Positions 1 to 10,048 of a DNA stretch of 64,000 bases are shown here, in pieces; position 1 is the first letter of the stretch, and each line of letters begins with the position of its first letter. Under the pieces are notes generated by a model that saw only the letters and a list, made by a program, of their open reading frames with translations, ran no database searches and was not told the DNA's origin. Origin of the DNA: Chryseobacterium sp. (lineage in GTDB: Bacteria; Bacteroidota; Bacteroidia; Flavobacteriales; Weeksellaceae); assembly GCF_029240215.1 (NCBI RefSeq), contig NZ_JARBTK010000001.1:806001-870000 (forward strand), in the 5' to 3' direction. Position numbers and translations under genes: made by a program.

Positions 1-173
<173 letters not shown>

Positions 174-186
174 AAATAAAATCAAT

Positions 187-1590
187 ATGGAAACTTTTGA
201 TATCACTGTAATTGGATCGGGACCCGGTGGATACGTCGCAGCAATACGTTGTGCTCAGTTAGGTTATAAAACGGCAATTGTAGAAAAATATCCGACCTTA
301 GGCGGAACATGTACTAACGTAGGATGCATTCCTACCAAAGCTTTGCTGGACAGCTCAGAACATTACCATCAGGCAATAGAAACTTTTGATAAACACGGTA
401 TTGAATTGGAAGAAGTAAAGCTAAATTTTCAGCAGTTTATTGCAAGAAAAAATGAGGTGGTTACTCAAAACACCAAAGGACTGAACTTTTTAATGGATAA
501 AAATAAAATTACAGTATTTGAGGGGACTGCACAATTTAAGAACAATTCGGAAATCACCGTAAAAAGTCCTGATAACAAATCTACAGAAATCAAGTCTAAA
601 CACTTTATCATCGCTACAGGCTCAAAACCTGCGACTCTACCCAATATTAAAATTGATAAGAAAAGAATCATTACATCAACAGAAGCTTTAACTTTAAATG
701 ACAAGCCAAAAAGTATGATCATCATCGGAGGCGGAGTTATTGGAGTAGAAATGGCTTCCATTTATAATCGCATAGGTACGAAGGTTACCATCATAGAATA
801 TGCAAAGGAACTCATCTCTACAATGGATCTTGAGTTGGGTGCAAGTTTGAGAAAAATTTTAAAGAAACAGGGAATCGATATTCAACTTAGCAAAAGTGTT
901 TATGGTGTAGAAAACTTAGGGGACAAAGCTGTTGTTTATTATAGAGATGAAAATCAAAAAGAATTTAGTTTAGAAGCTGAATATATTTTAATGGCTGTAG
1001 GTCGAAGACCTTATACTGAAGGTTTGGGATTGGAAAATACAACTATACAGCTTGATGACAAAGGAAGAATAAAAACAAATGAAAATCTCCAAACCACCGT
1101 TCCATCAATTTATGCTATAGGAGATGTGGTTGCAGGACCAATGTTGGCTCACAAAGCTGAGGAAGAAGGTGTTTTTGTTGCAGAGATTATTGATGGACAA
1201 AAGCCACACATTCATTATAACAGAATTCCTGGCGTAGTTTATACATGGCCTGAAGTAGCATCTGTAGGTTACACGGAAGAAGAGTTAATAGCAAAGGGGA
1301 TCGAGTACAGAAAAGGTAAATTCCCATTTTCAGCAAGTGCGAGAGCCAGGGCAGCGATGGAGAAAGATGGTTTTGCAAAAGTATTGTCTGAACCAAAATA
1401 TGGTGAAGTGCTTGGAGTGCACATTATTGGTCCACGAGCTGCAGATCTCATTGCACAAGCTGTGATTGGATTAGAATATGAAGTAACAGACAGCGATATG
1501 TTTATGATATCGTATGCCCATCCAACTTATTCGGAAGTTTTGAAAGAAGCCTATATGTTGGCTTCAGGACAGTCTGCAATCAATATTTAA
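187..1590 (+). CDS. lpdA: Dihydrolipoyl dehydrogenase (first copy)
   Basis: 467-residue FAD flavoprotein of the pyridine nucleotide-disulfide oxidoreductase family. It reoxidises the dihydrolipoyl arm of 2-oxoacid dehydrogenase or glycine cleavage complexes, passing electrons to NAD+. The FAD-binding GSGPGG lies at residues 10-15, the redox disulfide is C42/C47 in GGTCTNVGCIPT, a second nucleotide-binding GGGVIG lies near 177, and the C-terminal AHPTYSE carries the His/Glu pair of the partner active site. Length is normal. It sits between two thiolase genes (gaps of 13 and 10 bases), not beside E1/E2 genes, so its partner complex is not evident. A second lpdA at 42414-43802 is only moderately similar. 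Confidence 0.93.
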   Translation: METFDITVIGSGPGGYVAAIRCAQLGYKTAIVEKYPTLGGTCTNVGCIPTKALLDSSEHYHQAIETFDKHGIELEEVKLNFQQFIARKNEVVTQNTKGLNFLMDKNKITVFEGTAQFKNNSEITVKSPDNKSTEIKSKHFIIATGSKPATLPNIKIDKKRIITSTEALTLNDKPKSMIIIGGGVIGVEMASIYNRIGTKVTIIEYAKELISTMDLELGASLRKILKKQGIDIQLSKSVYGVENLGDKAVVYYRDENQKEFSLEAEYILMAVGRRPYTEGLGLENTTIQLDDKGRIKTNENLQTTVPSIYAIGDVVAGPMLAHKAEEEGVFVAEIIDGQKPHIHYNRIPGVVYTWPEVASVGYTEEELIAKGIEYRKGKFPFSASARARAAMEKDGFAKVLSEPKYGEVLGVHIIGPRAADLIAQAVIGLEYEVTDSDMFMISYAHPTYSEVLKEAYMLASGQSAINI

Positions 1591-1600
1591 ATTAAGTATT

Positions 1601-2869
1601 ATGTCAGTAAAAAAAGTTGCCATTGTAGGTTATAACAGAACACCTTTCGTAAGACACAACGGAGTTTTTGCCAACGCCACCAATCAGGATCTATTAGTTG
1701 CCACTTTAAGTGGACTGATCGAAAAATACAATCTACACCATAAAAGACTGGGTGAAGTTGCAGGAGGTTCTGTTATTAAACATATCTCGGAAAGTAATCT
1801 TGTTCGGGAATCAGTAATGAAAACCTCACTTGATCCTGCCACGCCCGGTTGCGATATTCAACAGGCTTGTGATACAGGAATCGAATCAGCAATCTATATT
1901 GCCAATAAAATTGCACTGGGACAAATAGAAAGTGGTATTGCCTGTGGTGTGGAAGCAATGAGTAACATTCCTTTTGAAACCAATGCACGATTGAGGAAAA
2001 TCTTACTCAAAGCCAATGGTGAAAAGTCCACGTTTGGTAAATTGAAACAGTTATCAAAAGCAAAAATAAAAGATTTCATTCCAATTCCTTATAAAGGAAA
2101 AGAGCCTGAAACGGGCTTGGTCATGGGAGAACACACAGAGATCACTGCAAAATATTACGGGATCTCAAGAGAAGATCAGGATCATCTTGCATTGCTGAGC
2201 CATGTGAATATGGCTAAAGCGTATGATGAAGGATTTTATAAAGATATGATCACCCCTTATCTGGGAATATCCGTCGACAACAATTTGAGAAGGGACACTA
2301 CTTTTGAAAAGTTATCCAAGTTACGACCTGCATTCGATAAACAGAACGGCACACTGACTGCGGGAAATTCTACTCCTTTCACTGATGGTGCCTCAGCAGT
2401 ATTGCTGGCAAGTGAAGATTGGGCTATCAAAAATAACCTCCCTATCCTCGCCTATATAACACAAGCTGAAATTGCAGGAATTGAATATGTAAAAAACCAA
2501 CATAATTTATTATTAGCTCCTGTAGTTGCCGCTGACCGAATGCTAAAAAGAGCAAACATTAAATTAGACGAGTTTGACTACTATGAAATTCACGAAGCTT
2601 TTGCAGCACAGGTTTTGGCAACACTCAAAATCTGGGAAAGTGATCAACTTTCAAAGGAGTTTGGCTTAGATCAGGCCTTAGGAACAATCGACAGAAATAA
2701 ACTTAATGTAAAAGGAAGCAGCCTTGCAGCTGCACATCCATTTGCAGCAACGGGTGGTAGAATTATTGCAACACTTGCTAAGCTATTAAATGAAAAAGGA
2801 GCTGGAAAAGGTCTTATTTCCATATGCGCTGCAAGAGGTCAGGGCGTGACGATGATCCTTGAGAAATAG
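1601..2869 (+). CDS. Thiolase, FadI-like acetyl-CoA C-acyltransferase
   Basis: 422-residue thiolase. The nucleophilic Cys is C90 in QQACDTGIES. HEAFAAQ and AAHPFAATGGR supply the active-site His residues, and SICAARGQG near residue 405 carries the second Cys. Length and the PFAATGGR form fit the FadI/trifunctional-type branch (3-ketoacyl-CoA thiolase) better than the ~390-residue PhbA branch. It begins 10 bases after lpdA and is followed by a strong hairpin at 2883-2921, so thiolase-lpdA-thiolase is probably one transcript. Substrate chain length cannot be read from the sequence. Confidence 0.88.
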   Translation: MSVKKVAIVGYNRTPFVRHNGVFANATNQDLLVATLSGLIEKYNLHHKRLGEVAGGSVIKHISESNLVRESVMKTSLDPATPGCDIQQACDTGIESAIYIANKIALGQIESGIACGVEAMSNIPFETNARLRKILLKANGEKSTFGKLKQLSKAKIKDFIPIPYKGKEPETGLVMGEHTEITAKYYGISREDQDHLALLSHVNMAKAYDEGFYKDMITPYLGISVDNNLRRDTTFEKLSKLRPAFDKQNGTLTAGNSTPFTDGASAVLLASEDWAIKNNLPILAYITQAEIAGIEYVKNQHNLLLAPVVAADRMLKRANIKLDEFDYYEIHEAFAAQVLATLKIWESDQLSKEFGLDQALGTIDRNKLNVKGSSLAAAHPFAATGGRIIATLAKLLNEKGAGKGLISICAARGQGVTMILEK

Positions 2870-2882
2870 TAGTAGGTAGAAT

Positions 2883-2921
2883 AATCATAAATGTCCTTGT
2901 CATATCAGGACATTTATGATT
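2883..2921 (+). terminator. Hairpin ending the thiolase operon
   Basis: Perfect 15-bp inverted repeat, AATCATAAATGTCCT (2883-2897) against 2907-2921, with a 9-base loop, 13 bases after the thiolase stop. There is no long T run after it, but strong stems with weak T tracts are common ends in this phylum. It insulates the operon from the tetR gene. Confidence 0.75.
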
Positions 2922-2964
2922 CTACTCTATAATTTTAAAAAAAATAAGAAAACATTTTTTTAAT

Positions 2965-2986
2965 TGAACACCGTTCAGTATATTTG
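2965..2986 (+). promoter_or_regulatory. tetR promoter -7 box with adjoining operator palindrome
   Basis: TGAAC-ACC-GTTCA (2965-2977) is a perfect 5-bp-arm palindrome directly followed by TATATTTG (2979-2986), an exact match to the Bacteroidota -7 consensus TAnnTTTG. A repressor bound here would sit between the -33 and -7 regions. The same core recurs before tolC at 3716-3731. No clear -33 TTG at the right distance is visible. Confidence 0.6.
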
Positions 2987-3086
2987 CAAAGTAATTACTA
3001 TTTGGTATAATCATCATTCCCGGTTTTGGAATTGATCATATAAAATATTAATTTCAGGAACTCAATACATTTAATTTCATAATCCC

Positions 3087-3698
3087 ATGAGTATTACAGA
3101 CAGAAAGAATAAAGAAAAACTTGAAATGCGAAAACGTATTTTAGATGCTGCAAGAAAGATATTTCTTCAAAAGGGATATGAAAGCACCAGCATGCGAAAT
3201 ATTGCGAGTGAAATCGATTATAGTGCAGGTACGATCTATTTCCACTTCAAGGATAAAAGTGAGATTTTTCACGAACTTCATAAGGAAGGCTTTCGTTTGC
3301 TGCTTTCTCAGATGAAAATATTAGATAGTGTGGCACAACCCTTTGAAAGACTGAAAGCTGTAGGAAGGGTATTTATTAAATTTGCTCAGGATAATAAAGA
3401 TTATTACAACCTGATGTTTCTTGTTGAGGAATCAACATCAAATTCGACTGAACAAGGAGGTTTCCAAATTGCAAAAGAAGCGATCAATCATCTGTCCGGG
3501 ATCATCAAAGAATGTCAGAATGAGGGACGATTTAAAGATATGGATATCGAGTATTTGACCTTTATGATCCTGTCCTCTGTCCATGGTATATGTGCTCTTT
3601 TCTGTAAGGACCGTACCGTTAGTTTCGAAAATAAAACAAATGAGGAACTAATGCAAAAGGGCTATGATTGTTTTGTTTCACTTCTCGAAAAAGGATAA
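3087..3698 (+). CDS. TetR/AcrR family transcriptional repressor
   Basis: 203 residues. The N-terminal helix-turn-helix spans about residues 15-60 (ILDAARKIFLQKGYESTSMR, then IASEIDYSAGTIYFHFKDK), typical of the TetR family; the rest is the helical ligand-binding domain. It lies immediately upstream of tolC/adaptor/RND genes in the same direction, 44 bases apart, the usual arrangement for an efflux repressor that releases DNA on binding a pump substrate. Palindromes of the same type precede both this gene and tolC, so it probably represses itself and the pump genes. The inducer is unknown. Confidence 0.9.
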   Translation: MSITDRKNKEKLEMRKRILDAARKIFLQKGYESTSMRNIASEIDYSAGTIYFHFKDKSEIFHELHKEGFRLLLSQMKILDSVAQPFERLKAVGRVFIKFAQDNKDYYNLMFLVEESTSNSTEQGGFQIAKEAINHLSGIIKECQNEGRFKDMDIEYLTFMILSSVHGICALFCKDRTVSFENKTNEELMQKGYDCFVSLLEKG

Positions 3699-3715
3699 TC
3701 CTTTTTTTATCCAAT

Positions 3716-3731
3716 AATTGAACACTGTTTA
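3716..3731 (+). promoter_or_regulatory. Second TetR-type operator before tolC
   Basis: AATTGAACACTGTTTA shares AATTGAACAC-n-GTT-n-A with the site before tetR (2962-2977). Arms are TGAAC (3719-3723) and GTTTA (3727-3731), one mismatch from a palindrome. It ends 11 bases before the tolC start, where a bound repressor could block an internal promoter or hold back readthrough from tetR. Assignment to this TetR protein is inference from position and similarity. Confidence 0.55.
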
Positions 3732-3742
3732 AATTTAATACA

Positions 3743-5107
3743 ATGATTAATAAAAATCAAAAAAAACTATTATTCTGTTGCCTGAGTATTTTTTTATTTT
3801 CTCCAGCAGAATTGACTCATGCCCAAAGTACACTTGACAATTACATTCAACAAGGCATTGAATCTAACCAAAGCATCAAACAACAGTCTTTTATTCTTGA
3901 AAAAAGTGTCTATGCTCTCGGGGAAGCTAAAAGCATGTTCTTACCCAACGTTGCTTTTTCAACAACCTACACAAAGGCAGACGGAGGGAGAACGATCGAT
4001 TTCCCGACAGGCGATCTTCTGAATGGGGTCTACTCTACTTTGAACCAGTTGACAGGAAGCAGTTCATTCCCTCAACTTCAGAATCAAAGTATTCTACTGA
4101 ATCCCGATAACTTTTATGATGCAAAATTCCGCATTAGCCAGCCTATTTTAAATGCTGAGCTTGGATATAACAGAAAGATTAAGTCAAAACAGATCGATCT
4201 ACAAAAAACAGAAATTCTCCTTTACAAAAGAGAGCTTGTAAAAGAGATAAAAACAGCTTATTACAATTATCTTAAAGCTACCAATGCGACCAAGATCTAC
4301 CAATCGTATCTAACACTCGTTACCGAAGGGGAAAGAGTAAATAAAAAATTGTTTGAAAATGGAAAAATCAATCGAACAGCAGTTATCAGAAGTCAAAATG
4401 AAGTTTCGAAAATCAATGCCTCCATTATCGCATCTCAGAAAACAGAGGAATCTGCACAATATTATTTTAATTTTCTTTTAAATCGACCATTGACAGAAAG
4501 CATTGTAATTGATGACATCACAACTTTGCCGGAAGAAGCCCAGCTGCCAAATGACAATATCAGCAATCGTGAGGAATTGTCTAAACTCAAAATTTCCAAG
4601 GACATCAATAACGATCTGACAGGACTTGCCAAGTCTTATCTTATTCCGAAGATTGGAGCCAGCCTGGATCTGGGTTCCCAAGCTTTTGACTGGAAATTTA
4701 ATCAAAAAACAAGATACTACTTATTTGGAATTTCTTTAGAATGGAATCTTTTCGCTTTCGGAAAAAATACATACCGCATCAAACAGTCAATAGCTGAACA
4801 ACAAGCCATAACATCCCAAACAGATTATGTGCAACAACAGCTTTTAACCGAACTGAAAGTTAGACAGGCCAATATGGAAAGTGCGATCGCTCAACACCGA
4901 GCTGCGCAATCCCAGCTGAAAACAAGTCAGACCTACTACAGCGATATGTCTAAACTATACAAAGAAGGAATAACGATCTATATCGAACTTCTAGATGCAC
5001 AAAATCAATGGATCGACGCACAAATAAAATCAAACATTACCCTATTTGACACTTGGATTGCTTACACAGCGATTGAACGAGCAAATGCCAGTTTTAATAT
5101 ACAATAA
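3743..5107 (+). CDS. TolC-family outer membrane efflux protein (RND system)
   Basis: 454 residues with a Sec signal peptide ending near HAQS. The long alpha-helical hairpin repeats rich in Gln, Ala and Asn are typical of the two OEP repeats of TolC/OprM channels. It would form the outer-membrane duct for the adaptor and RND pump encoded next (gap of 6 bases to the adaptor gene). The operator-like site just upstream suggests control by the neighbouring TetR protein. Family assignment is secure; exported substrate unknown. Confidence 0.88.
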   Translation: MINKNQKKLLFCCLSIFLFSPAELTHAQSTLDNYIQQGIESNQSIKQQSFILEKSVYALGEAKSMFLPNVAFSTTYTKADGGRTIDFPTGDLLNGVYSTLNQLTGSSSFPQLQNQSILLNPDNFYDAKFRISQPILNAELGYNRKIKSKQIDLQKTEILLYKRELVKEIKTAYYNYLKATNATKIYQSYLTLVTEGERVNKKLFENGKINRTAVIRSQNEVSKINASIIASQKTEESAQYYFNFLLNRPLTESIVIDDITTLPEEAQLPNDNISNREELSKLKISKDINNDLTGLAKSYLIPKIGASLDLGSQAFDWKFNQKTRYYLFGISLEWNLFAFGKNTYRIKQSIAEQQAITSQTDYVQQQLLTELKVRQANMESAIAQHRAAQSQLKTSQTYYSDMSKLYKEGITIYIELLDAQNQWIDAQIKSNITLFDTWIAYTAIERANASFNIQ

Positions 5108-5113
5108 TCTATT

Positions 5114-6160
5114 ATGAAAAAAATTCAATCATCATTCATTGCTCTTATACTACTTATCATGTCATGCAGTGAAAAAAAACCTGAAAAAAATACAATGTCC
5201 GGACAGGATATCATCTCGGTAAAAGTTTCATCATTATCATCAGAAGATGTTTCCAATTCAATCGTAGCAACAGGACTAATCAGCACCGAAGATCAAGCTA
5301 ACTATTCGTTTAAAATCGGAGGGGTGATCAGCAAAATATATGTAGATGAAGGACAGTTTTTTAGAAAAGGACAACTTCTTGCTACATTGAACGCTACCGA
5401 AATTGCTGCTGGAGTTGCTCAGGCAGACCTGAATGTTGCTAAAGCGCAGCGTGATTTTAACAGAGCCAATAATCTGTACAAAGATAGTGTCTTCTCCCTG
5501 GAACAATTACAGAACACGAGAACTTCATTAGAAGTTGCCCAAAAATCAAGGCAAGCTACCGCCTTTAACGAGCGCTATGCTAAAATATATGCTGTTTCTG
5601 ATGGATTTGTAGCAAAAAAGATAGCGAATGAGGGAGAAATAGTAGGTGGAGGAATCCCTGTCTTTCTAACCAATTCCACTCAAAAAAGTAACAGCTATTT
5701 ATTAAAAGTCGGTGTGACAGACAGAGAATGGGCAGCGATTAAAGTCGGACAATCAGCTAAAGTTACGATAGATGGCTATCCTGATCACAAATTTGAAGCT
5801 ACGGTTTTTAGAAAATTACAGGCTGCTGACAGAGAGATTGGCTCATTTCAGATAGAATTGAAATTAAAACTTGACCACGCAATTCCGGCGGTTGGTATGT
5901 TTGGAAAAGCCGAGATCAAAACAGACCAGATCGAAAAATCAGTGGTTATCCCTTACAACGCATTGGTAGAAGCAGATGGAGAGCAAGGGTTCATCTTCGC
6001 TCCAAACGGTAAAAACAGAGTGAAGAAAATAGCCGTAAATATTTTAAAGTTTGACAACAATAAGGTCTATCTCAAAGAAAAGCCTTTCGGAATTGATCAG
6101 ATCGTCATTTCCAACAGTGCCTACCTCAACGAGCAATCTATTATTAAAATCATTCAGTAA
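5114..6160 (+). CDS. RND efflux periplasmic adaptor lipoprotein (HlyD/AcrA type)
   Basis: 348 residues. The N-terminus is a lipoprotein signal with the acceptor Cys at C18 in LLIMSCSE, so the adaptor is probably lipid-anchored. A lipoyl-like half motif (GGVISKIYVDEGQFFRKGQL) starts near residue 75, followed by a short coiled hairpin and beta-barrel and membrane-proximal segments (VVIPYNALVEADG). It links the inner-membrane RND pump to TolC. It lies 6 bases after tolC and 2 bases before the pump gene, so the three genes are one operon. Confidence 0.9.
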   Translation: MKKIQSSFIALILLIMSCSEKKPEKNTMSGQDIISVKVSSLSSEDVSNSIVATGLISTEDQANYSFKIGGVISKIYVDEGQFFRKGQLLATLNATEIAAGVAQADLNVAKAQRDFNRANNLYKDSVFSLEQLQNTRTSLEVAQKSRQATAFNERYAKIYAVSDGFVAKKIANEGEIVGGGIPVFLTNSTQKSNSYLLKVGVTDREWAAIKVGQSAKVTIDGYPDHKFEATVFRKLQAADREIGSFQIELKLKLDHAIPAVGMFGKAEIKTDQIEKSVVIPYNALVEADGEQGFIFAPNGKNRVKKIAVNILKFDNNKVYLKEKPFGIDQIVISNSAYLNEQSIIKIIQ

Positions 6161-6162
6161 TT

Positions 6163-9100
6163 ATGAAGATTACCAATTTCTCCGTTAAAAATTATCAGTT
6201 TACGCTGATCATATTCGTTCTGGTAGCTGTGGTAGGTATTCTGACGCTTTTCACAATGCCGAGATCAGAAGACCCCACTACACACCCTCCTCAATATCTT
6301 GTAACGGTCATTTATCCTGGAACCAGCCCAAAAGACATGGAAGAACAGGTGGTAAAACCCATCGAAAACAAGATCTATGGATTGGAAAATATTGATAAAA
6401 TCCTGACCACAGTTGAAGATGGTGTTGCCGCAATACAGATTAAATTCAAATACGGTGTCGATGTCGATAATAAGTATCAGGAAATCTCAACGGAGATCAA
6501 TGCACTAAAGAGCAGTGAACTTCCTAAGGACATTTATCTGATTAAAACTGAAAAAATATCCTCTTCTGATGTTAAAATACTTCAGGTCGCTTTAGTTTCA
6601 AACACGGTGTCAGGAAAAACCTTGAGAGATAAGGCAGATCAATTAAAGACTCAGCTTGAAAAGATCACCAATCTCCGTGAAGTAAAGTATGCAGGGATCC
6701 CGGAGCAGGAAATAAGGATTGACCTGCAACTTGATAAATTAGCTCAGTTGAAAATCCCTTTGAATCTTGTCATGGGAAGTATTCAAAGCGAGGCTGCCGA
6801 TATTCCGGGAGGAAGCATCAATCTTGACAGTAAGGTTTTTAACGTCAAGACCAGCGGTAAATTCAAGAATGTAGAAGATGTTGCCAACACGGTGATTTAT
6901 AATGCAGGTGGTAAAATAATTTATCTTAAAGATGTAGCCAATGTCACCTACAAAGACGGAACCGTGAATCATATTACCCGCCTCAACGGCAATCGTTGTA
7001 TTCTGGTAACTGCAGGAATGAAAGACAATGTAAACATCACGAATGCGAAAGAAGAATATGAGCCTATTTTAGAAAAATTCAACAAGACACTACCGGAAAA
7101 CATCAAAATGGTCAAAAATTTTGATCAGGCAGACATGGTATCGCAACGTCTGGGACACCTTGGTTTTGATTTCGGGTTAGCTATTGTTTTAGTAGTGATC
7201 ACATTATTACCTCTGGGTTTCAGAGCATCCATCATTGTGATGATTTCCATACCACTTTCTCTTGCTTTGGGACTGATCACGATGAATCTTTTGGGATATT
7301 CCCTCAATCAGTTGAGTATCGTAGGATTGGTAGTTGCACTAGGGCTCTTAGTTGATGATAGTATCGTAGTGGTTGAAAATATAGAGCGGTGGCTGAGAGA
7401 GGGACACTCAAGAAAAGATGCCATCTTGAAAGGAACCAAACAGATCGGTATCGCAGTTGTTGGCTGTACAGCTACCTTGGTGATTGCATTTCTTCCACTG
7501 GCATTCCTGCCTGATATTGCAGGAGAGTTCATCCGAAGCCTTCCTATGGCCGTCATGACAAGTGTTTTGGCATCGATGATCGTGGCATTGACCTTAGTGC
7601 CTTTTTTAGGAAGTAAAATATTGAAGACTCATACGCATTCAGAAGGGAATTTCTTTCTTAAACATCTGCAAAAATTTCTAAGCGTATCGTATAACCGTAT
7701 TATGCCTGTTGCTTTGAAATGGCCAAAAGCGACCATCGGAATATCTATTGTACTGAGTATTGCAGCATTTATGCTATTTCCGCTAGCCGGATTCAAGCTC
7801 TTTCCTACTTCAGAAAAACCGATGTTTTTGGTCAATATCAAAATGCCTCTGCAGGCCGACATTCCTGAAAGTGACCGCGTGACAAAACTGATAGAAAAAG
7901 AATTAAAGAAAGAGAGTGAAATTGTCAATTTTACCTCAAATGTGGGAAAAGGAAATCCTCAGATCTATTATAATGTTCACCAACAGGATATCAAACCTGA
8001 TTTTGCACAGATCTTCGTACAGATGGGTGAGGAAGCAAGTCCGGGTTCAAAAACGGACCTCATCAGAAAATTGCGTACAAAATTCGCAGATTTTCCTGAT
8101 GCCAGAATTGAAATAAAAGATTTTGAACAAGGGACACCCATAGAAGCGAATATCGTGGTAAGAATATTCGGAGAAAATCAGGATACGCTACGTTCACTAT
8201 CATTCAAAGTTGAAGAGCTGTTAAGAAAGCATCCGGGAACATTCTATATCAATAATGAACTGAATGCATATAAATCTGATGTAAAGATAAAAATCGATAA
8301 AGAAAAAGCAAGAACATTGGGAGTCATGACAAGCGACGTTGATAAAGTGATCCGTATGGCGGTCGCAGGATTGAACGTGGGAGATTATATTGACGATCGG
8401 GGCGATTCCAGGAATGTTGTAATAACGCTTCCAAGAGAAAAGTTTTCGAACTTAAATGCACTTAAAAATTTATATGTCAACAATATCCAAGGCATCCCGG
8501 TTCAGATTGACCAAATTGCTTCGATTACTTTTGAGAAATCTCCTACAGCTATCAATCATTTCAACAAGTCCCGTTTTGCAAAAGTAACCTCTCTTACAAA
8601 AGAAGGCGTATTGGCAAATGACATCCTTAAAGATATTGTTCCTGAACTCGACAAGCTAAAACTTCCGGCAGGATATTCCTACAAGCTATCAGGCGAAGCA
8701 GAATCAGAAGGTGATGCATTGGGAGGGAATTTTCTTTCGGTCATTATACTCAGTACTTTTCTTTTCATAGCCGTTTTACTGTTACAGTTCAAAACGTTTA
8801 AAGGGATCATCATTGTATTATCTATTATTCCATTGGGAATTTTAGGGGGTGTTGTTTTGTTACTTCTTACCGGAAATCCTATGTCATTGGTATCCATCAT
8901 CGGATTTATAGGCTTATCAGGAATTCAGGTTAAAAACTCACTGCTTTTGGTTGACTTTACGAATCAGCTTAGGCTTGAAGGACATAGTATTGATGAAGCC
9001 ATCCATATTGCTGGTGAAACACGTTTCCTTCCGGTTGTATTAACCTCAATCACTGCAATTTGTGGATTACTTCCTATCGCACTGAACCCTAATCCTTTAA

Positions 9101-9216
9101 TTGCACCATTGGCAATTGTATTAATTGGAGGATTGATAAGCTCTACGATATTGTCAAGAATTGTTACACCAGTCATGTATAAGTTGATACCTCCGCAACT
9201 AGATGAGAAGATATAA
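6163..9216 (+). CDS. RND efflux pump, AcrB/MexB-like inner membrane permease
   Basis: 1017 residues with the usual duplicated layout: TM1, a large periplasmic loop, TM2-7, then the same again. The proton-relay acidic pair is D398/D399 in ALGLLVDDSIVVVEN, and the N-terminal PRSEDPTTHPPQ region resembles short RND pumps common in Bacteroidota. It exports drugs or other amphiphiles using the proton gradient, together with the adaptor and TolC encoded upstream. It is the last pump gene; an SDR gene follows after 30 bases. Specificity cannot be predicted from the sequence. Confidence 0.92.
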   Translation: MKITNFSVKNYQFTLIIFVLVAVVGILTLFTMPRSEDPTTHPPQYLVTVIYPGTSPKDMEEQVVKPIENKIYGLENIDKILTTVEDGVAAIQIKFKYGVDVDNKYQEISTEINALKSSELPKDIYLIKTEKISSSDVKILQVALVSNTVSGKTLRDKADQLKTQLEKITNLREVKYAGIPEQEIRIDLQLDKLAQLKIPLNLVMGSIQSEAADIPGGSINLDSKVFNVKTSGKFKNVEDVANTVIYNAGGKIIYLKDVANVTYKDGTVNHITRLNGNRCILVTAGMKDNVNITNAKEEYEPILEKFNKTLPENIKMVKNFDQADMVSQRLGHLGFDFGLAIVLVVITLLPLGFRASIIVMISIPLSLALGLITMNLLGYSLNQLSIVGLVVALGLLVDDSIVVVENIERWLREGHSRKDAILKGTKQIGIAVVGCTATLVIAFLPLAFLPDIAGEFIRSLPMAVMTSVLASMIVALTLVPFLGSKILKTHTHSEGNFFLKHLQKFLSVSYNRIMPVALKWPKATIGISIVLSIAAFMLFPLAGFKLFPTSEKPMFLVNIKMPLQADIPESDRVTKLIEKELKKESEIVNFTSNVGKGNPQIYYNVHQQDIKPDFAQIFVQMGEEASPGSKTDLIRKLRTKFADFPDARIEIKDFEQGTPIEANIVVRIFGENQDTLRSLSFKVEELLRKHPGTFYINNELNAYKSDVKIKIDKEKARTLGVMTSDVDKVIRMAVAGLNVGDYIDDRGDSRNVVITLPREKFSNLNALKNLYVNNIQGIPVQIDQIASITFEKSPTAINHFNKSRFAKVTSLTKEGVLANDILKDIVPELDKLKLPAGYSYKLSGEAESEGDALGGNFLSVIILSTFLFIAVLLLQFKTFKGIIIVLSIIPLGILGGVVLLLLTGNPMSLVSIIGFIGLSGIQVKNSLLLVDFTNQLRLEGHSIDEAIHIAGETRFLPVVLTSITAICGLLPIALNPNPLIAPLAIVLIGGLISSTILSRIVTPVMYKLIPPQLDEKI

Positions 9217-9246
9217 TTTATTAATTAACCTAAAAATTTATAAAAA

Positions 9247-10020
9247 ATGAAAGAATATATTTTAATTACCGGAGCATCATCTGGAATTGGTTACGAAATG
9301 GCACATCAATTAGCAGAAAAAGCGCACAACCTGATATTGGTTGCCCGTACAGAAAGCAAATTGAAACAGATGCAGACAGCTTTAACAAAAAAATATGGCG
9401 TACTTATTCACTATTATGTTGCAGACCTCTCTGATCCAAATGTTGCTAGAGATTTGCACAAAAAGATTAAGGATGAAAACTTATTAGTGACCCATCTGGT
9501 CAACAATGCCGGAGTAGGCAACTATGGTCATTTTACAGAAACTTCGTTGGATGAAGAGTTGGACATGATTCACCTGAATATTTCCAGTTTAGTCGTATTG
9601 ACCAAGCTTTTTGCACAAGATATGGTCAAACGCAGATCTGGGAGAATTATGAACATAGGCTCAGTAGTCTCATTTTTACCAATGCCATATTTTTCTGTTT
9701 ATTCTGCAACTAAGGCTTTTGTTTTGGCTTTTAGTGATACGCTAGCAGCTGAATTGGAAGGCACGGGTGTTACCATTCTTTCTTTATATCCAGGCACGGT
9801 AGATACTGCGTTTACTACCAGTGAAATGCAAACGACAAACCTGCATAAGACAAAACCAATGCATCCGGAAATTGTTGCAGAATATGGAGTTAAACATTTG
9901 CTCGAAGGACACGGAAAAAAAGTAATTGGTCTTCAAAATTGGTTCAACTCCAAACTTCCGAATTTTGTACCTGCCAGTATTATGATGAAGATCAAAAAAA
10001 ATCTTGCGAGTCAGAAATAA
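9247..10020 (+). CDS. Short-chain dehydrogenase/reductase (SDR), classical type
   Basis: 257 residues. The Rossmann cofactor motif TGASSGIG lies at 7-14, NNAG near 90, a catalytic Ser in NIGSVVS, and the catalytic YxxxK in YSATK near 155. The basic residue at the end of beta-2 (VARTESKL) suggests NADP(H) preference. It resembles the DltE/YqjQ group of acyl or keto reductases, but the substrate is unknown. It lies 30 bases after the RND pump gene on the same strand and may be co-transcribed under the TetR regulator. Confidence 0.85.
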   Translation: MKEYILITGASSGIGYEMAHQLAEKAHNLILVARTESKLKQMQTALTKKYGVLIHYYVADLSDPNVARDLHKKIKDENLLVTHLVNNAGVGNYGHFTETSLDEELDMIHLNISSLVVLTKLFAQDMVKRRSGRIMNIGSVVSFLPMPYFSVYSATKAFVLAFSDTLAAELEGTGVTILSLYPGTVDTAFTTSEMQTTNLHKTKPMHPEIVAEYGVKHLLEGHGKKVIGLQNWFNSKLPNFVPASIMMKIKKNLASQK

Positions 10021-10048
10021 TATTGATCCGGCATAGCCTAAAGCAAAA

